From: Eubacteriales Family XIII. Incertae Sedis bacterium | Lineage (GTDB): Bacteria > Bacillota > Clostridia > Peptostreptococcales > Anaerovoracaceae | Direction of reading: 5' to 3' | NCBI GenBank assembly: GCA_031261345.1 | Contig: JAISKC010000086.1 | Coordinates: 23,002-87,001, forward strand | Length of the DNA: 64,000 bases | In this document: piece by piece, positions 6,856 through 16,509 of the stretch | Position numbering within the stretch: the stretch's first letter is position 1 | Layout of the letters: each line of letters starts with the position of its first letter | Position numbers and translations under genes: made by a program | Notes under the pieces: model-generated | What the model saw: the letters and a program-made list of their open reading frames with translations, nothing else | Told to the model about the DNA's origin: nothing | Databases searched by the model: none

Positions 6856-9360
6856 ATGAATCTGACGCATATTGAAGAAAAATTGAAAGAAGCCTTTTCT
6901 GGGAGCACGCGCAGCCTTATCTTCTGGTATGACGATGAGGGGCAGTTTGCTGAGGATATTGATGCGCTTTCAATTCCAAGCGTGAAGATTCATCTGCTTG
7001 AGGAACGCAATCAGTTCTATACAAAATATTTACTTGAACGTCGGGATGCAAAGTCCAACTATCTCATATATGCACCATTTCCCAAGCCCGATGTGCGGGA
7101 CAATCATCTGGAAGATACGCTTCTTTATTCAAAGCGATTTTATGCTGATAAGGTCTCACTGCTTGCTGCGGAAAAAGGGATTTCTGAGAAACTAAAACCT
7201 GTATTGCAAAAGTACAGCAAATTCTTTGAATCAAAAGAGCGCAATCAACGGTTTGACAATCTTGAGATTGAGAATGATACGCCCGAAAATATTGAAGTGG
7301 CGTTGATGAGTGTATTGACGAGGTCTACTACAGCAACATTTGACGAGGTGGCAAGAGCAGTATTGGGGGCTGATTTGGACGATGAAAATAAATATCTGTT
7401 GGAGTTTGAAAAATATGGTCTGACAGAAGCGTTTTGGAGACATTGTGACGATCAGTTTGGATATGCTGATACAAAGTCATCGATCAGTTCCTTTGCCGCA
7501 ATGTTGCTACTTACTTGTGCAAGCAAGCAGCTTGGCGATGATACGCCTGAAGCATGGAAGGACCTTGTTTCCGCAAAATATGGCAATGTGATTGCCTTGA
7601 TAAGCAATCTTATGAACAGTGTTTTATATCGCGAAATGTACGATGCGCTTGCAAGTCGTGTTTCAAGTCAATACCAAGTTCCTGCTACACTTTCAGAACT
7701 GCCGACGGAAGCCTTGCTCGGATGCTATATTTTCGGATCGGTTGACGAGATTTTGATTGGCTGGATTAATGATCACTTGCTTGCCGAGGACACAAATGCC
7801 GAGCTTGCGGGACACGATATCTCTGAAATTTGTGCAATACGTAGCAAGTTGCATTTTGGAGAGACTTTTTCAGCAGAGTATGATCTTCTCGCCTCAGCAA
7901 TCGAGGTGATTTCGGCAACAGGGTATCAATATTCAGACGAAATAGTCGAAATAGCAAACCAATATACTGAAACATATTTTAGGATTGACAGAAACTATCG
8001 CTCCTTCTACTTGGCGCTTGATCGTCTCGCCGATGCAGATGACTATGAAGAGCTTCGCCTGCTTGTTGAAAGAATATATTCCAATGAATATCTTGAAAAA
8101 ATTATTCCTGCTTGGAATCGTGCCATTAGTGTGGATGGGGCTGATAGAAAAATAGGGCGTACAGAAGATTTTTTCTTCAACCATATAGCGACTACAAAGG
8201 AGAAGACCGCAGTAATTATCTCGGATGCTCTGCGCTATGAGGTAGGTAGACAACTCTTTGAAAAACTTGCGGATTATCCAAATTGCGCAGCAATGATTCA
8301 TGCCGAAGTTGGGATGCTACCATCATTCACCCCGACAGGAGTCGCAGCATTGTTGCCGCACGACAGAATTGACCTACAGGATGATGGAAGCGTTTTGCTC
8401 GATGGTGCTCAGGCGGATACGCTTGAAAAGAGAGAACAGACTTTGCAAAAGAAAATGCCTCAAAGCAGATGTGTTCGCTTTGATGACATCACAAGTAGCA
8501 AAAATGAGCAACGAGAATTATTCAATGGAATGGATGTCGTCTACATATTTCACAATCAAATTGACGCCAGAGGGGACAATGCTGCAACGGAAAATGAAGT
8601 GTTCACCGCTTGCGCAGAAGCCGTTGATGAGATATTCAGTATGATCAAAAGGCTTGCAAGCAATGTGTCCATCTCAAAATTCATCATCACTGCAGACCAC
8701 GGCTTTTTATACAAGAGGGACAAGCTTCCGGAGAGCGACAAAATAGACACGAAGAGATTTCATCCTATTATTATGAAAAGGCGCTTTATTCTGTCTGAAT
8801 CCGGAGCAAATGTCGAAGGAGTGATGGAGTTCTCTTCAAGGCAATCATCTTCTATTGGACAAGACCGTTTTCTTTCGGTGCCACTTAGCTCGCATATATT
8901 CAAGGTTTCCGGAGGTGGGCAGAATTATGTTCATGGCGGGTCTTCGCCGCAGGAGATGCTGTTGCCCGTCATTGAGGTAAGGGTAGAAAAAGGAAAGGTT
9001 GAGACTATTCCGGTCAAAATTGCTTTGGTTAGCGTAGTGAACAAAATCACAAATCTCGTCATTTCATTTGACTTCATGCAATCGGATGCTGTGGGAGACA
9101 GTATTGTACCTGCGGAATACAAAATATCTTTCTTAGATGGATCTGGAACAAGTATATCAAACGAGTATACCTATGTTGCGGACAGCAAGGCTAAGAACCC
9201 GCAGGACAGGATGTTCTCGCTCAGATTCACTTTCAAAAACAGAAAGTATGCCGCTGGTGAGCGATGTGAACTCGTTATCAAGGAAACAAAGAGTGGAATG
9301 GCGATATTAAGACATGAGGTGATTATGGATCTCGCATTTTCTGACGACTTTGGTTTTTAG
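6856..9360 (+). CDS. pglZ: BREX phosphatase-superfamily protein PglZ (type A)
   Basis: An 834-aa member of the PglZ family (alkaline phosphatase superfamily), a core BREX component in every subtype. Metal-ligand type motifs are visible: SDALRYEVG (Ser456-Asp457), the GMLPSFTPTG stretch and TADHGF (Asp614-His615). The N-terminal 430 residues are the helical PglZ-A part; the C-terminal 130 residues are beta-rich. The ATG follows AGAGGGAA. It ends ten bases before the brxL start, so the two are probably translationally coupled. Length and motifs are normal for type 1 BREX. Confidence 0.93.
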   Translation: MNLTHIEEKLKEAFSGSTRSLIFWYDDEGQFAEDIDALSIPSVKIHLLEERNQFYTKYLLERRDAKSNYLIYAPFPKPDVRDNHLEDTLLYSKRFYADKVSLLAAEKGISEKLKPVLQKYSKFFESKERNQRFDNLEIENDTPENIEVALMSVLTRSTTATFDEVARAVLGADLDDENKYLLEFEKYGLTEAFWRHCDDQFGYADTKSSISSFAAMLLLTCASKQLGDDTPEAWKDLVSAKYGNVIALISNLMNSVLYREMYDALASRVSSQYQVPATLSELPTEALLGCYIFGSVDEILIGWINDHLLAEDTNAELAGHDISEICAIRSKLHFGETFSAEYDLLASAIEVISATGYQYSDEIVEIANQYTETYFRIDRNYRSFYLALDRLADADDYEELRLLVERIYSNEYLEKIIPAWNRAISVDGADRKIGRTEDFFFNHIATTKEKTAVIISDALRYEVGRQLFEKLADYPNCAAMIHAEVGMLPSFTPTGVAALLPHDRIDLQDDGSVLLDGAQADTLEKREQTLQKKMPQSRCVRFDDITSSKNEQRELFNGMDVVYIFHNQIDARGDNAATENEVFTACAEAVDEIFSMIKRLASNVSISKFIITADHGFLYKRDKLPESDKIDTKRFHPIIMKRRFILSESGANVEGVMEFSSRQSSSIGQDRFLSVPLSSHIFKVSGGGQNYVHGGSSPQEMLLPVIEVRVEKGKVETIPVKIALVSVVNKITNLVISFDFMQSDAVGDSIVPAEYKISFLDGSGTSISNEYTYVADSKAKNPQDRMFSLRFTFKNRKYAAGERCELVIKETKSGMAILRHEVIMDLAFSDDFGF

Positions 9361-9370
9361 TAGGAGACAG

Positions 9371-12300
9371 ATGGATACATTAGATAAAAAATTGAATGAA
9401 GTATTTCAAGGAAAGACTGTTCGCAAGGACTTGACGGCTTTGCTCAAACGAACGGCGAATGCGCCTGCATACGTCATCGAGTTTCTGCTCGGTATGTATG
9501 CGAACACTACGGATGATGAGGCTCTTCAGGAGGGGTTGAACAATATAAGGCGAATTCTGTCCGAAAATTACGTGCGTCCTGATGAGGGGGAAAAGATAAA
9601 GTCAAGAATTAAAGAAAACGGTGAGTATACCGTCATTGATAAAATATCTGCGAAGTTTGATGAGCGTAGAGATGTATATACCGGCACGTTTTCAAATCTA
9701 TCTACAGAGCCTTTCCTTATTCCATATGAATATATCAAGGGCTATGAGAAGATGCTTACGAGTGGTATTTGGTGCATTTCACGTATGGCATACGATCAAG
9801 GAGCGGATTCATCCTTCCGCGTCGTCAGCCTCAAACCCGTGCAGATGTCTGTCCTCGACCTCACGGATTTCACGGAGCGCAGAAAGGAATTTTCATTTAA
9901 GGAATGGAGAAATTTGCTCCTGAGGTCTGTAGGATATGAGCCTACGGCACTTACCGATATTGAGTGTCTACACTTGATTGAGCGAATGGTGCCTCTCGCA
10001 GAGCGCAATTACAATTTGTGCGAGCTTGGTCCAAAGGGCACAGGCAAGTCCCATATCTACAAGGAGATTTCTCCGTATACGATTTTGACAAGCAGTGGCA
10101 GTATCACGACTGCAAATCTCTTCGTCAATATGAAGAGCGGTCAGCTTGGTCTTGCAGGTTATTGGGATTGCGTCGCGCTCGATGAAGTGTCGGGAATGCA
10201 TCTGAAAAACAAAGAGACGGTGCAGGTCTTCAAAGACTATATGGCGTCCGGATCATACTCCGGCAAAAATAATATGGTAAATGCGGACGCCTCCCTTGTA
10301 ATGATAGGGAATGCGGATTATATTTCGGAAGATTCCGGTTCCGATGCGCATCTGCTTGCGGCGTTCCCTGCATCGCTGAGGGATGATAGTGCTTTCTTTG
10401 ATCGAATACACTTTTATGTGCCAGGGTGGGACGTGCCAAAGCTACGTCCGGAACTTCTGACCGAGCATTATGGACTTAATACTGATTATCTCTCTGAATA
10501 TTGTAGAGAGCTTAGAAAGAAAGACTACGGGCATCTCTTCGATGAGAAATATGACTTGAATTCTCACTTCAATCAGCGTGATGTTATCGCTGTTCGAAAG
10601 ACCTTTTCCGGACTTGCGAAATTGTTGTTCCCCGATATGGTGATGTCTGATGAGGAGATGAGGATGCTTCTGGAATATTCTATCACTGGCAGGAGGCGAG
10701 TGAAGGAACAGCTTAAGGCGATGGACGGTGCAGAATTTGCTGAAACAGACCTTGGGTATATTGATAATGAGGGTAATGAAACCATCGTAAATCTACCGGA
10801 AGTTATCACCTCATCATTTGATTTTAATGATGACGATGAGCTGGAGGGTTTGCGCGATGTAGGCGACAGCGATATCGATTTTGAAGAGGAAGAACATCAT
10901 CGATTGAAATCTGAGACCACACTACGCATAGAAAATAAGATGCGCGAAATATTTAGGAAAAAAGCAGGTGAAGAGGTTGTCGTTTTGAAGAGCCCCGAAC
11001 GTACAACATTCTTTAGAAATATGGGGCTACCATCCTATATGCGCGACTGGATTACCATGAAGTTTTCAGATGAATACGGGAAGTTCGACAAAAGTGGTGC
11101 ATTTAAATATGTGCAACGATTCTTGCCTGACAGAAAAGGGTTTGAGAAAATCAAATACCAAATGAACAGCGGAAAAACCGTTCGCATTTTGGCACGTATA
11201 CGAATCACGGTCAACATAAAGGAGGGGACGACGGAGTTTGAACTTCCCGATTTTGGCGGAAAGGTAAATGGCGCGAGCGGACTGATAAAGAGTACCGTGA
11301 TTGATAAGTGGCAGGATATTCTCCTAAAGGAAAGTGAAAACTGGGGTGTAATCGATATTCAGCGTCAAGAAGATTCTGATTCCAAAAAACCAAAAGGTAT
11401 TGTATGGCTCGTCGGGTATCAAAGGTTCAGTGTATACAATATCGATCTTGCTGAGTATCGGAAACAACGGCGTCAATTTTCCATAAGTGAGTGGATTGAT
11501 GTTCTCCTTACGGCAGTAGATTACAACCCAGATGGCTACAAGGACGAGAGGGCAAAGCTGTATTTTCTAAGGAGGTTACTACCATTTGTGCAGAGAAATA
11601 TAAATTTGATTGAGCTTGCGCCAAAGGGCACCGGTAAGACCTATATTTATCAAACTATTTCAAAGCGTGGGTGGTTGCAAGCAGCGGGGACCGTTTCCAG
11701 AGCATCGCTTTTTTATAACAACAGGACGAGGGAGCCTGGACTTTTGATGCACTTTGATTTTGTCGTATTCGATGAAATTCAGACTATGATTTTTAACGAC
11801 CCGACAGAAATTCAATCTGCTTTGAAGCACTATATGGAGTATGGTGAGGTGAAGGGCTTTGATACGCAAATGAATTCTGATGCCGGCATAGTTCTTCTCG
11901 GTAATATTGAGGCTGCGAAGTTTAGCACCGATGTGAATATGATGATGGAGATAAATCCGATTTTCAGTGAATCAGCAACGCTTGACCGCTTTCACGGATT
12001 CATACCTGGCTGGGAGATACCTCGTATGACGCAGGGGCTTATCGCCGATGGTTGGGCACTAAGTACAGAGTTTTTTGCCGAAGTTGCCCACGCACTTAGA
12101 GGCGAGCTGAAATACTCAGCTATTGTGGATAGCTGCCTTGAAGTCCCGCCAAAAGCGGATCAGCGCGATTTGACTGCAATAAAAAGGTTGACGGAGGCTT
12201 TCCTAAAATTACTGTTCCCACATGTCGAATCGAAAAAGGATATTTCTCCCGATGAGTTTATCACTTACTGCCTTGAGCCAGCCAAGGAAATGCGCAGAAC

Positions 12301-12949
12301 AATCAAGAAGCAACTGTGTATCATTGACCCTGATGAATTTGATACTTCCGGAAAACGTGATATTCCTGACATTCAGTATCGGTATGGCGACGCTGAGGAA
12401 GACGAAAATTTGTCTATTCAATTTGAGGCGGCTGCCTCATCTGATAGCATGTTGGATGAGACCGATGAAACCGATGGAACTGGAAAGAAAACTCCACCGA
12501 CTGACGTAAGCAATACTCGCGCGAAATTTTCTCGATATGGTTATAAGGATGCTTTTAGGGAAGATGTGGACTTCTTTATGGAATTGCTTGATAGATATCA
12601 GGAAAAACAGAAAATCGCACGCGAAATCATCGAGAAGCGTTTTCCGCCGCCCCAGATGACATACGACAAATTCATACAGGAAATGGACAGTTTCGAATCA
12701 GCTTTTATGCTACAAATCAACAAGGCGAATGACATCATAGGCATCGCTTCTGAACGCACGGAGAGAATCGACGATGAGCTCACAAATGCACGCGAATTGG
12801 CAAAATCAATAGTCGAGAAAACGGAGGGGTTGGCAATAGAGCTGTCCGTCAATTTGAATGAGGTTGGGGAAGGCTCTTCAACGGCTGAAATTGAGGCACT
12901 TATGGAGGATATGCAGAATTTAATAGAGTCGATAAAAGAGTATAAGTAG
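9371..12949 (+). CDS. brxL: Tandem BrxL-like AAA+ protein (two BrxL units, no visible Lon domain)
   Basis: A 1192-aa protein, close to twice the core of usual BrxL. Unit one (residues 1-480) has the BrxL N-terminal domain (LDKKLNEVFQGKTVRKDL), P-loop GPKGTGKS at 220-227 and Walker B VALDEVSGM. Unit two (about 520-1010) repeats the layout with P-loop APKGTGKT at 750-757 and VVFDEIQTM. Both carry the GWE/GWD-P loop that follows the ATPase core. After residue 1010 come an acidic linker and a 140-residue coiled coil; I see no Lon-type Ser-Lys protease region, which normal BrxL carries at its C terminus. The start is ATG 9371 with TAGGAGA just before it; an upstream in-frame codon overlaps pglZ. 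Next gene: telA-like, 34 bases on. Confidence 0.88.
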   Translation: MDTLDKKLNEVFQGKTVRKDLTALLKRTANAPAYVIEFLLGMYANTTDDEALQEGLNNIRRILSENYVRPDEGEKIKSRIKENGEYTVIDKISAKFDERRDVYTGTFSNLSTEPFLIPYEYIKGYEKMLTSGIWCISRMAYDQGADSSFRVVSLKPVQMSVLDLTDFTERRKEFSFKEWRNLLLRSVGYEPTALTDIECLHLIERMVPLAERNYNLCELGPKGTGKSHIYKEISPYTILTSSGSITTANLFVNMKSGQLGLAGYWDCVALDEVSGMHLKNKETVQVFKDYMASGSYSGKNNMVNADASLVMIGNADYISEDSGSDAHLLAAFPASLRDDSAFFDRIHFYVPGWDVPKLRPELLTEHYGLNTDYLSEYCRELRKKDYGHLFDEKYDLNSHFNQRDVIAVRKTFSGLAKLLFPDMVMSDEEMRMLLEYSITGRRRVKEQLKAMDGAEFAETDLGYIDNEGNETIVNLPEVITSSFDFNDDDELEGLRDVGDSDIDFEEEEHHRLKSETTLRIENKMREIFRKKAGEEVVVLKSPERTTFFRNMGLPSYMRDWITMKFSDEYGKFDKSGAFKYVQRFLPDRKGFEKIKYQMNSGKTVRILARIRITVNIKEGTTEFELPDFGGKVNGASGLIKSTVIDKWQDILLKESENWGVIDIQRQEDSDSKKPKGIVWLVGYQRFSVYNIDLAEYRKQRRQFSISEWIDVLLTAVDYNPDGYKDERAKLYFLRRLLPFVQRNINLIELAPKGTGKTYIYQTISKRGWLQAAGTVSRASLFYNNRTREPGLLMHFDFVVFDEIQTMIFNDPTEIQSALKHYMEYGEVKGFDTQMNSDAGIVLLGNIEAAKFSTDVNMMMEINPIFSESATLDRFHGFIPGWEIPRMTQGLIADGWALSTEFFAEVAHALRGELKYSAIVDSCLEVPPKADQRDLTAIKRLTEAFLKLLFPHVESKKDISPDEFITYCLEPAKEMRRTIKKQLCIIDPDEFDTSGKRDIPDIQYRYGDAEEDENLSIQFEAAASSDSMLDETDETDGTGKKTPPTDVSNTRAKFSRYGYKDAFREDVDFFMELLDRYQEKQKIAREIIEKRFPPPQMTYDKFIQEMDSFESAFMLQINKANDIIGIASERTERIDDELTNARELAKSIVEKTEGLAIELSVNLNEVGEGSSTAEIEALMEDMQNLIESIKEYK

Positions 12950-12983
12950 TTAGTTTTAAGTTTTATGAGGGAGGAATAATACA

Positions 12984-14132
12984 ATGGCAGAATTTACTTT
13001 GGATACGGCAAGTTTGGCAGGTATACAGGCTGAGTTGGAAGAATCGATCGAGGAAATTGAAGAAGAATCAGCGAATCCAGAGATTCGCAAGCAGGCAGAG
13101 GTGAATGCCATTGCGATATTTGGCGAGGATTTTGAGTCGCTCAATTCGCGTCAGGAGATTTTGAAGCCGCTGGATGAATTCGGTATTGTGTCTATGCAGA
13201 GATCGGCAGCCAGGAACAAATTGCTCAGCACTCGCATTGTAGATTTGTCTAAGGGTGGGGACGATGCCGGTGATGTCGGGAACAATCTTGCTCAGTTGCG
13301 TTTGCAAATAAAGGATTTGGATCCAAGTAAGTTGGATTTCGCAAAGAAGGGGCTTCTGGGCAAAATCTTCAATCCAATGCGTAAGTATTTTCAGAAATAC
13401 CAAAAGTCCGATGCGGCAATAGCTGATATCGTGAAATCACTTGACAGCGGCAGCAAGACTCTTAAGAATGACAACACTACTCTCATTACCGAGGAGAAAA
13501 CTTTGAGCGAACTCACGAAAAAGCTATTGGCTGATGTCGAAATGGGCAGGGCAATGGATGCAGCTTTGGAGGCGCAGATCCTTAAGGCTGAGTATGAGGG
13601 AGCGGATTCAGAAAAAATCAAATTTGTCCAAGAGGAGGTTTTGTTCCCGCTTCGCCAACGCATTATGGATATGCAGCAAATGATTGTGGTTAATCAGCAG
13701 GGTATTTTTTCCATGAATGTGATTCGCAAGAACAACAAGGAGCTCATCAGGGGCGTAGAGCGAGCGAAGAATGTTACGGTGACAGCACTTAGAACGGGTG
13801 TCATCGTTGCTAGCGCACTCTACAATCAGAAGGTGCTCATAGAAAAGATTCAGACGCTCAATGAAACGACGGAAAACATTATCGAATCTACGTCTCGTAT
13901 GTTGAAGGAGCAAGGGGCTGAAATCCACCGTCAAAGTATGGAGTCAACCATTTCCGTTGATGCTCTGAAGAAGTCGTTTGCTGATGCACTCGTTGCGATT
14001 GAAGACATAAGCACATTCAGGCAGAACGCATTGCCGCAAATGCAGCAGACAATAGAGCAATTTCGTGAGATGGCAGACGAAGGAGCCGTGGTAGTTTCAC
14101 GCCTAGAAAAGGAAGGCGAGAATATCAGCTGA
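12984..14132 (+). CDS. TelA/KlaA (toxic anion resistance) family protein
   Basis: A 382-aa, almost wholly helical and coiled-coil protein. The central region (VLFPLRQRIMDMQQMIVVNQQ, then NNKELIRGVERAKNVT and TALRTGVIVASALYNQ) is the TelA core; the C terminus with ENIIESTSRMLKEQGAEI is also typical. The family was named for tellurite resistance, but the molecular role is unclear and it is often found in stress and phage-resistance loci. It follows the twin BrxL by 34 bases with a GAGGGAGG ribosome binding site and has no gene of its own promoter in between, so it is probably the last gene of this BREX operon. A working partnership with the coiled-coil end of the BrxL-like protein is inference. 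Confidence 0.85.
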   Translation: MAEFTLDTASLAGIQAELEESIEEIEEESANPEIRKQAEVNAIAIFGEDFESLNSRQEILKPLDEFGIVSMQRSAARNKLLSTRIVDLSKGGDDAGDVGNNLAQLRLQIKDLDPSKLDFAKKGLLGKIFNPMRKYFQKYQKSDAAIADIVKSLDSGSKTLKNDNTTLITEEKTLSELTKKLLADVEMGRAMDAALEAQILKAEYEGADSEKIKFVQEEVLFPLRQRIMDMQQMIVVNQQGIFSMNVIRKNNKELIRGVERAKNVTVTALRTGVIVASALYNQKVLIEKIQTLNETTENIIESTSRMLKEQGAEIHRQSMESTISVDALKKSFADALVAIEDISTFRQNALPQMQQTIEQFREMADEGAVVVSRLEKEGENIS

Positions 14133-14243
14133 TACACGAATGAAAAATCTTGAAAATTCTCTCTACCTATTTTTGTGAGCACATTTTCATATAAGTGATA
14201 TAATTATGATATTGCTAAAGCAATGCAGAAAGGTAAGATTAAA

Positions 14244-14645
14244 ATGATTTATTCAATTGATGAGGTAAAAGAGAGAATAAAGCCGATTGCGGAGAGATAT
14301 AACCTTCCAATAGTCTATCTTTTTGGATCATATGCAAGAGGCGAGGAGAAGGATGGAAGCGATCTTGATTTTTTGATTAGAAGGACCGGATCGGATATTT
14401 CCTCCGCTCTCCAAATTGGAGGTCTTTACGCTGACCTTGATGAGACTTTTGATACAAGCATAGATTTAGTTACAGAGGAGACCTTTTCTCAGCCCGATAC
14501 GATACGAAGACATTCTGACTTTATTTACAATATTGAAAGGGATAGGGTGATTGTATATGAGGGATTGGTTTGCTCACGGTTATCAAGTGATGGATATAAA
14601 AACAATCTGGGAGACTGCATCGGCAGATGTTCCGATATTGCATAA
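14244..14645 (+). CDS. MNT-type nucleotidyltransferase (antitoxin-like), C terminus altered
   Basis: Minimal nucleotidyltransferase with GSYARGEEKDGSDLDFLI, the GS...DxD active-site motif of MntA-like antitoxins that modify HEPN toxins. ATG 14244 follows AAAGGTAAG; a possible TATAAT lies at 14199-14204. A normal MNT should end soon after ERDRVIVYEG; here the frame runs on for 26 residues through sequence that belongs, in another frame, to a HEPN gene (14557-14679). The last part of this protein is therefore probably junk created by a deletion. 134 aa; the enzyme core looks intact. Confidence 0.75.
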   Translation: MIYSIDEVKERIKPIAERYNLPIVYLFGSYARGEEKDGSDLDFLIRRTGSDISSALQIGGLYADLDETFDTSIDLVTEETFSQPDTIRRHSDFIYNIERDRVIVYEGLVCSRLSSDGYKNNLGDCIGRCSDIA

Positions 14646-14679
14646 ATTCTGTGAAAGAATGTTAGATAGCAAAGATTGA
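14557..14679 (+). pseudogene. Remnant of HEPN (DUF86/HepT) toxin gene
   Basis: A 40-residue frame overlapping the end of the MNT gene. It reads RDWFAHGYQVMDIKTIWET, the C-terminal part of DUF86 HEPN toxins, and still holds the RxxxxH catalytic motif. The first 100 or so residues of a normal HEPN protein are missing; the ATG at 14557 sits where an overlapping HEPN start would be. The simplest reading is an internal deletion that joined the toxin's start region to its tail. Confidence 0.7.
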
Positions 14680-14694
14680 ATTTTGGAGGTGACT

Positions 14695-15132
14695 ATGTTT
14701 GAGAATATGGCGGTTGTTTGGATTGTTGTTGCCGTTTTGTTTGCTGTGATTGAAGGCTTCACGATGGGATTTGTGACGGTTTGGTTTTCGGTTGGCGGCA
14801 TCGCGGCGGCTATTTCTGCACTCTTTGGGGCGAGCCTTTCCATTCAGATTGTCATCTTTTTTGCGGTTAGCATCATTCTTTTGATATTCACCAGACCGAT
14901 TTTGGTGAAGCACCTGAAACTTGGCAAGGAGAAGACGAATGTCGATGCTATAGCCGGAAAAATCGGGGTAGTAATGGAGGAAATCAAGCCTTACGAGACG
15001 GGTCTTGTGAAGGTGAACGGTGTGCCTTGGACGGCTGAGGCGAAGGAGCAGGAAGAAACGATTGCGGCGAACAGCCGCGTGAAGATACTCTCGGTTGAGG
15101 GCGTTCGGCTTATCGTTGAAAAGGCAGAGTAG
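14695..15132 (+). CDS. NfeD-like membrane protein
   Basis: A 145-aa protein with three or four hydrophobic segments in the first 75 residues and a small C-terminal OB-fold (GKIGVVMEEIKPYETGLVKV, then NSRVKILSVEGVRLIVE). This is the short NfeD family, which is nearly always paired with a SPFH/stomatin protein, as here (next gene after 15 bases). The pair is thought to organise membrane microdomains. ATG 14695 has TTGGAGGTGACT just upstream. Confidence 0.9.
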   Translation: MFENMAVVWIVVAVLFAVIEGFTMGFVTVWFSVGGIAAAISALFGASLSIQIVIFFAVSIILLIFTRPILVKHLKLGKEKTNVDAIAGKIGVVMEEIKPYETGLVKVNGVPWTAEAKEQEETIAANSRVKILSVEGVRLIVEKAE

Positions 15133-15147
15133 AAAGGAAATATCATC

Positions 15148-16107
15148 ATGTCAATACCAACATTCATTACCGTTATCATTTTATTAATCATCTTGGTGCT
15201 CATTCTTTTGAGAAATGTCAGGGTGGTGCCGCAGGCCAAGGCTTACGTCATCGAGCGGCTCGGCGCCTACAGCGGCACGTGGCAGACGGGGTTGCATTTC
15301 AAGATTCCACTCATCGACAAGATTTCTTCGAAGGTTTCTCTGAAGGAAAATGTCCTTGACTTCCCGCCCCAGCCGGTCATCACAAAGGACAATGTTACGA
15401 TGGAAATCGACACCGTTATCTATTACCAAGTTACTGACCCGAAGCTCTACACATACGGCGTTGAGTATCCGCTCGCAGCTATCGAGAACCTGACGGCGAC
15501 GACGTTGAGAAATATCATCGGCGACCTCGAGCTCGACGAATCTTTGACGAGCAGGGAACATATCAACGCGAGAATGAGAGAGGTTTTGGACGAGGCGACC
15601 GACCCGTGGGGCATCAAAATCAACAGGGTCGAGGTCAAGAACATTACTCCCCCATCGGACATCCAGACCGCGATGGAAAAACAGATGAGGGCGGAGCGCG
15701 AAAGGAGAGAATCCATACTTCGCGCCGAGGGTGAAAAGCGATCGGCAATCCTCATCGCAGAGGGAAACAAGCAGGCGAAAATCCTCGAGGCGGAAGCCAA
15801 CAAGGAGCAGCAGATACTCGAAGCCACCGGCGAATCCGAGGCTATTTTGCTCGTTCAGAAGGCGACGGCGGACGGTATCAAAATGCTCGTCGAATCGCAG
15901 CCGAATGAGCCGGTCGTTGCCATCAAGAGTCTTGAGGCGTTCGGCAAGGCGGCAAACGGTAGGGCGACAAAGATCATCATTCCTTCAAATATTCAGGGGC
16001 TCGCGGGGCTTGCGACTTCGCTGACGGAACTCATCAAGGACGATGTTTCTACCGGCGTGACCAAGAAGAAGGCTCTGCCGAACCAGACACCGACTACAAA
16101 GGGATAG
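15148..16107 (+). CDS. SPFH/Band 7 (stomatin/QmcA-like) membrane protein
   Basis: A 319-aa protein with one N-terminal membrane segment (residues 5-22), a SPFH domain beginning VVPQAKAYVIERLGAYSGTW, and a charged coiled coil rich in Ala, Glu and Arg (residues 170-240). It has the classic stomatin order and length. Operon with the NfeD partner upstream. Likely forms membrane-bound oligomers; precise substrate or client unknown. Confidence 0.93.
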   Translation: MSIPTFITVIILLIILVLILLRNVRVVPQAKAYVIERLGAYSGTWQTGLHFKIPLIDKISSKVSLKENVLDFPPQPVITKDNVTMEIDTVIYYQVTDPKLYTYGVEYPLAAIENLTATTLRNIIGDLELDESLTSREHINARMREVLDEATDPWGIKINRVEVKNITPPSDIQTAMEKQMRAERERRESILRAEGEKRSAILIAEGNKQAKILEAEANKEQQILEATGESEAILLVQKATADGIKMLVESQPNEPVVAIKSLEAFGKAANGRATKIIIPSNIQGLAGLATSLTELIKDDVSTGVTKKKALPNQTPTTKG

Positions 16108-16119
16108 GGAAGGCATTCG

Positions 16120-16497
16120 ATGCGGTGTCCCAGTTGTGGAAATTATATGAGCGACCACAATCGTTTCTGTGCTTACTGCGGGAACGACCGGTTTTCTCGC
16201 GCTACTAATAGGGGCAAGGTCAATATCCCCATCGCGCGGGTTTCGCAGGAGCAGGTGCACAGCGGACATTCTGGGGCAAAAAGTCAGGGCAATAGTCGAT
16301 TGGGTATCAGGAACTTGGGTAGTGCAAGCAGTTACAACCGTTACAATGATGGGAATAACAGCACGAATCCATTTTTCGCAAAAAAGCCGCGCCGCAAAGT
16401 GAACAAGAAGGTGATTATCTCTATTGTGATAATCGCTCTTGTGGTTTTGGTCAATGTGATTGAGGTGGTTGCGGATTGGATATATTGGAATTTTTAG
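16120..16497 (+). CDS. Zinc-ribbon protein with C-terminal membrane anchor
   Basis: 125 aa. The N terminus is a double CxxC zinc ribbon (CPSCG and CAYCG). A polar, Gly/Ser/Asn-rich middle is followed by a basic patch (KKPRRKVNKK) and a hydrophobic segment near residues 95-118, so the ribbon is probably cytoplasmic. The gene follows the SPFH gene by 12 bases with GGGAAGG as binding site. Function unknown. Confidence 0.8.
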   Translation: MRCPSCGNYMSDHNRFCAYCGNDRFSRATNRGKVNIPIARVSQEQVHSGHSGAKSQGNSRLGIRNLGSASSYNRYNDGNNSTNPFFAKKPRRKVNKKVIISIVIIALVVLVNVIEVVADWIYWNF

Positions 16498-16509
16498 AAA
16501 GAGAGCATA

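Noticed and set aside
9350..9370. Upstream in-frame start of the BrxL-like gene
   Set aside because: It overlaps pglZ, while ATG 9371 has TAGGAGA at the proper distance and matches the family N terminus.
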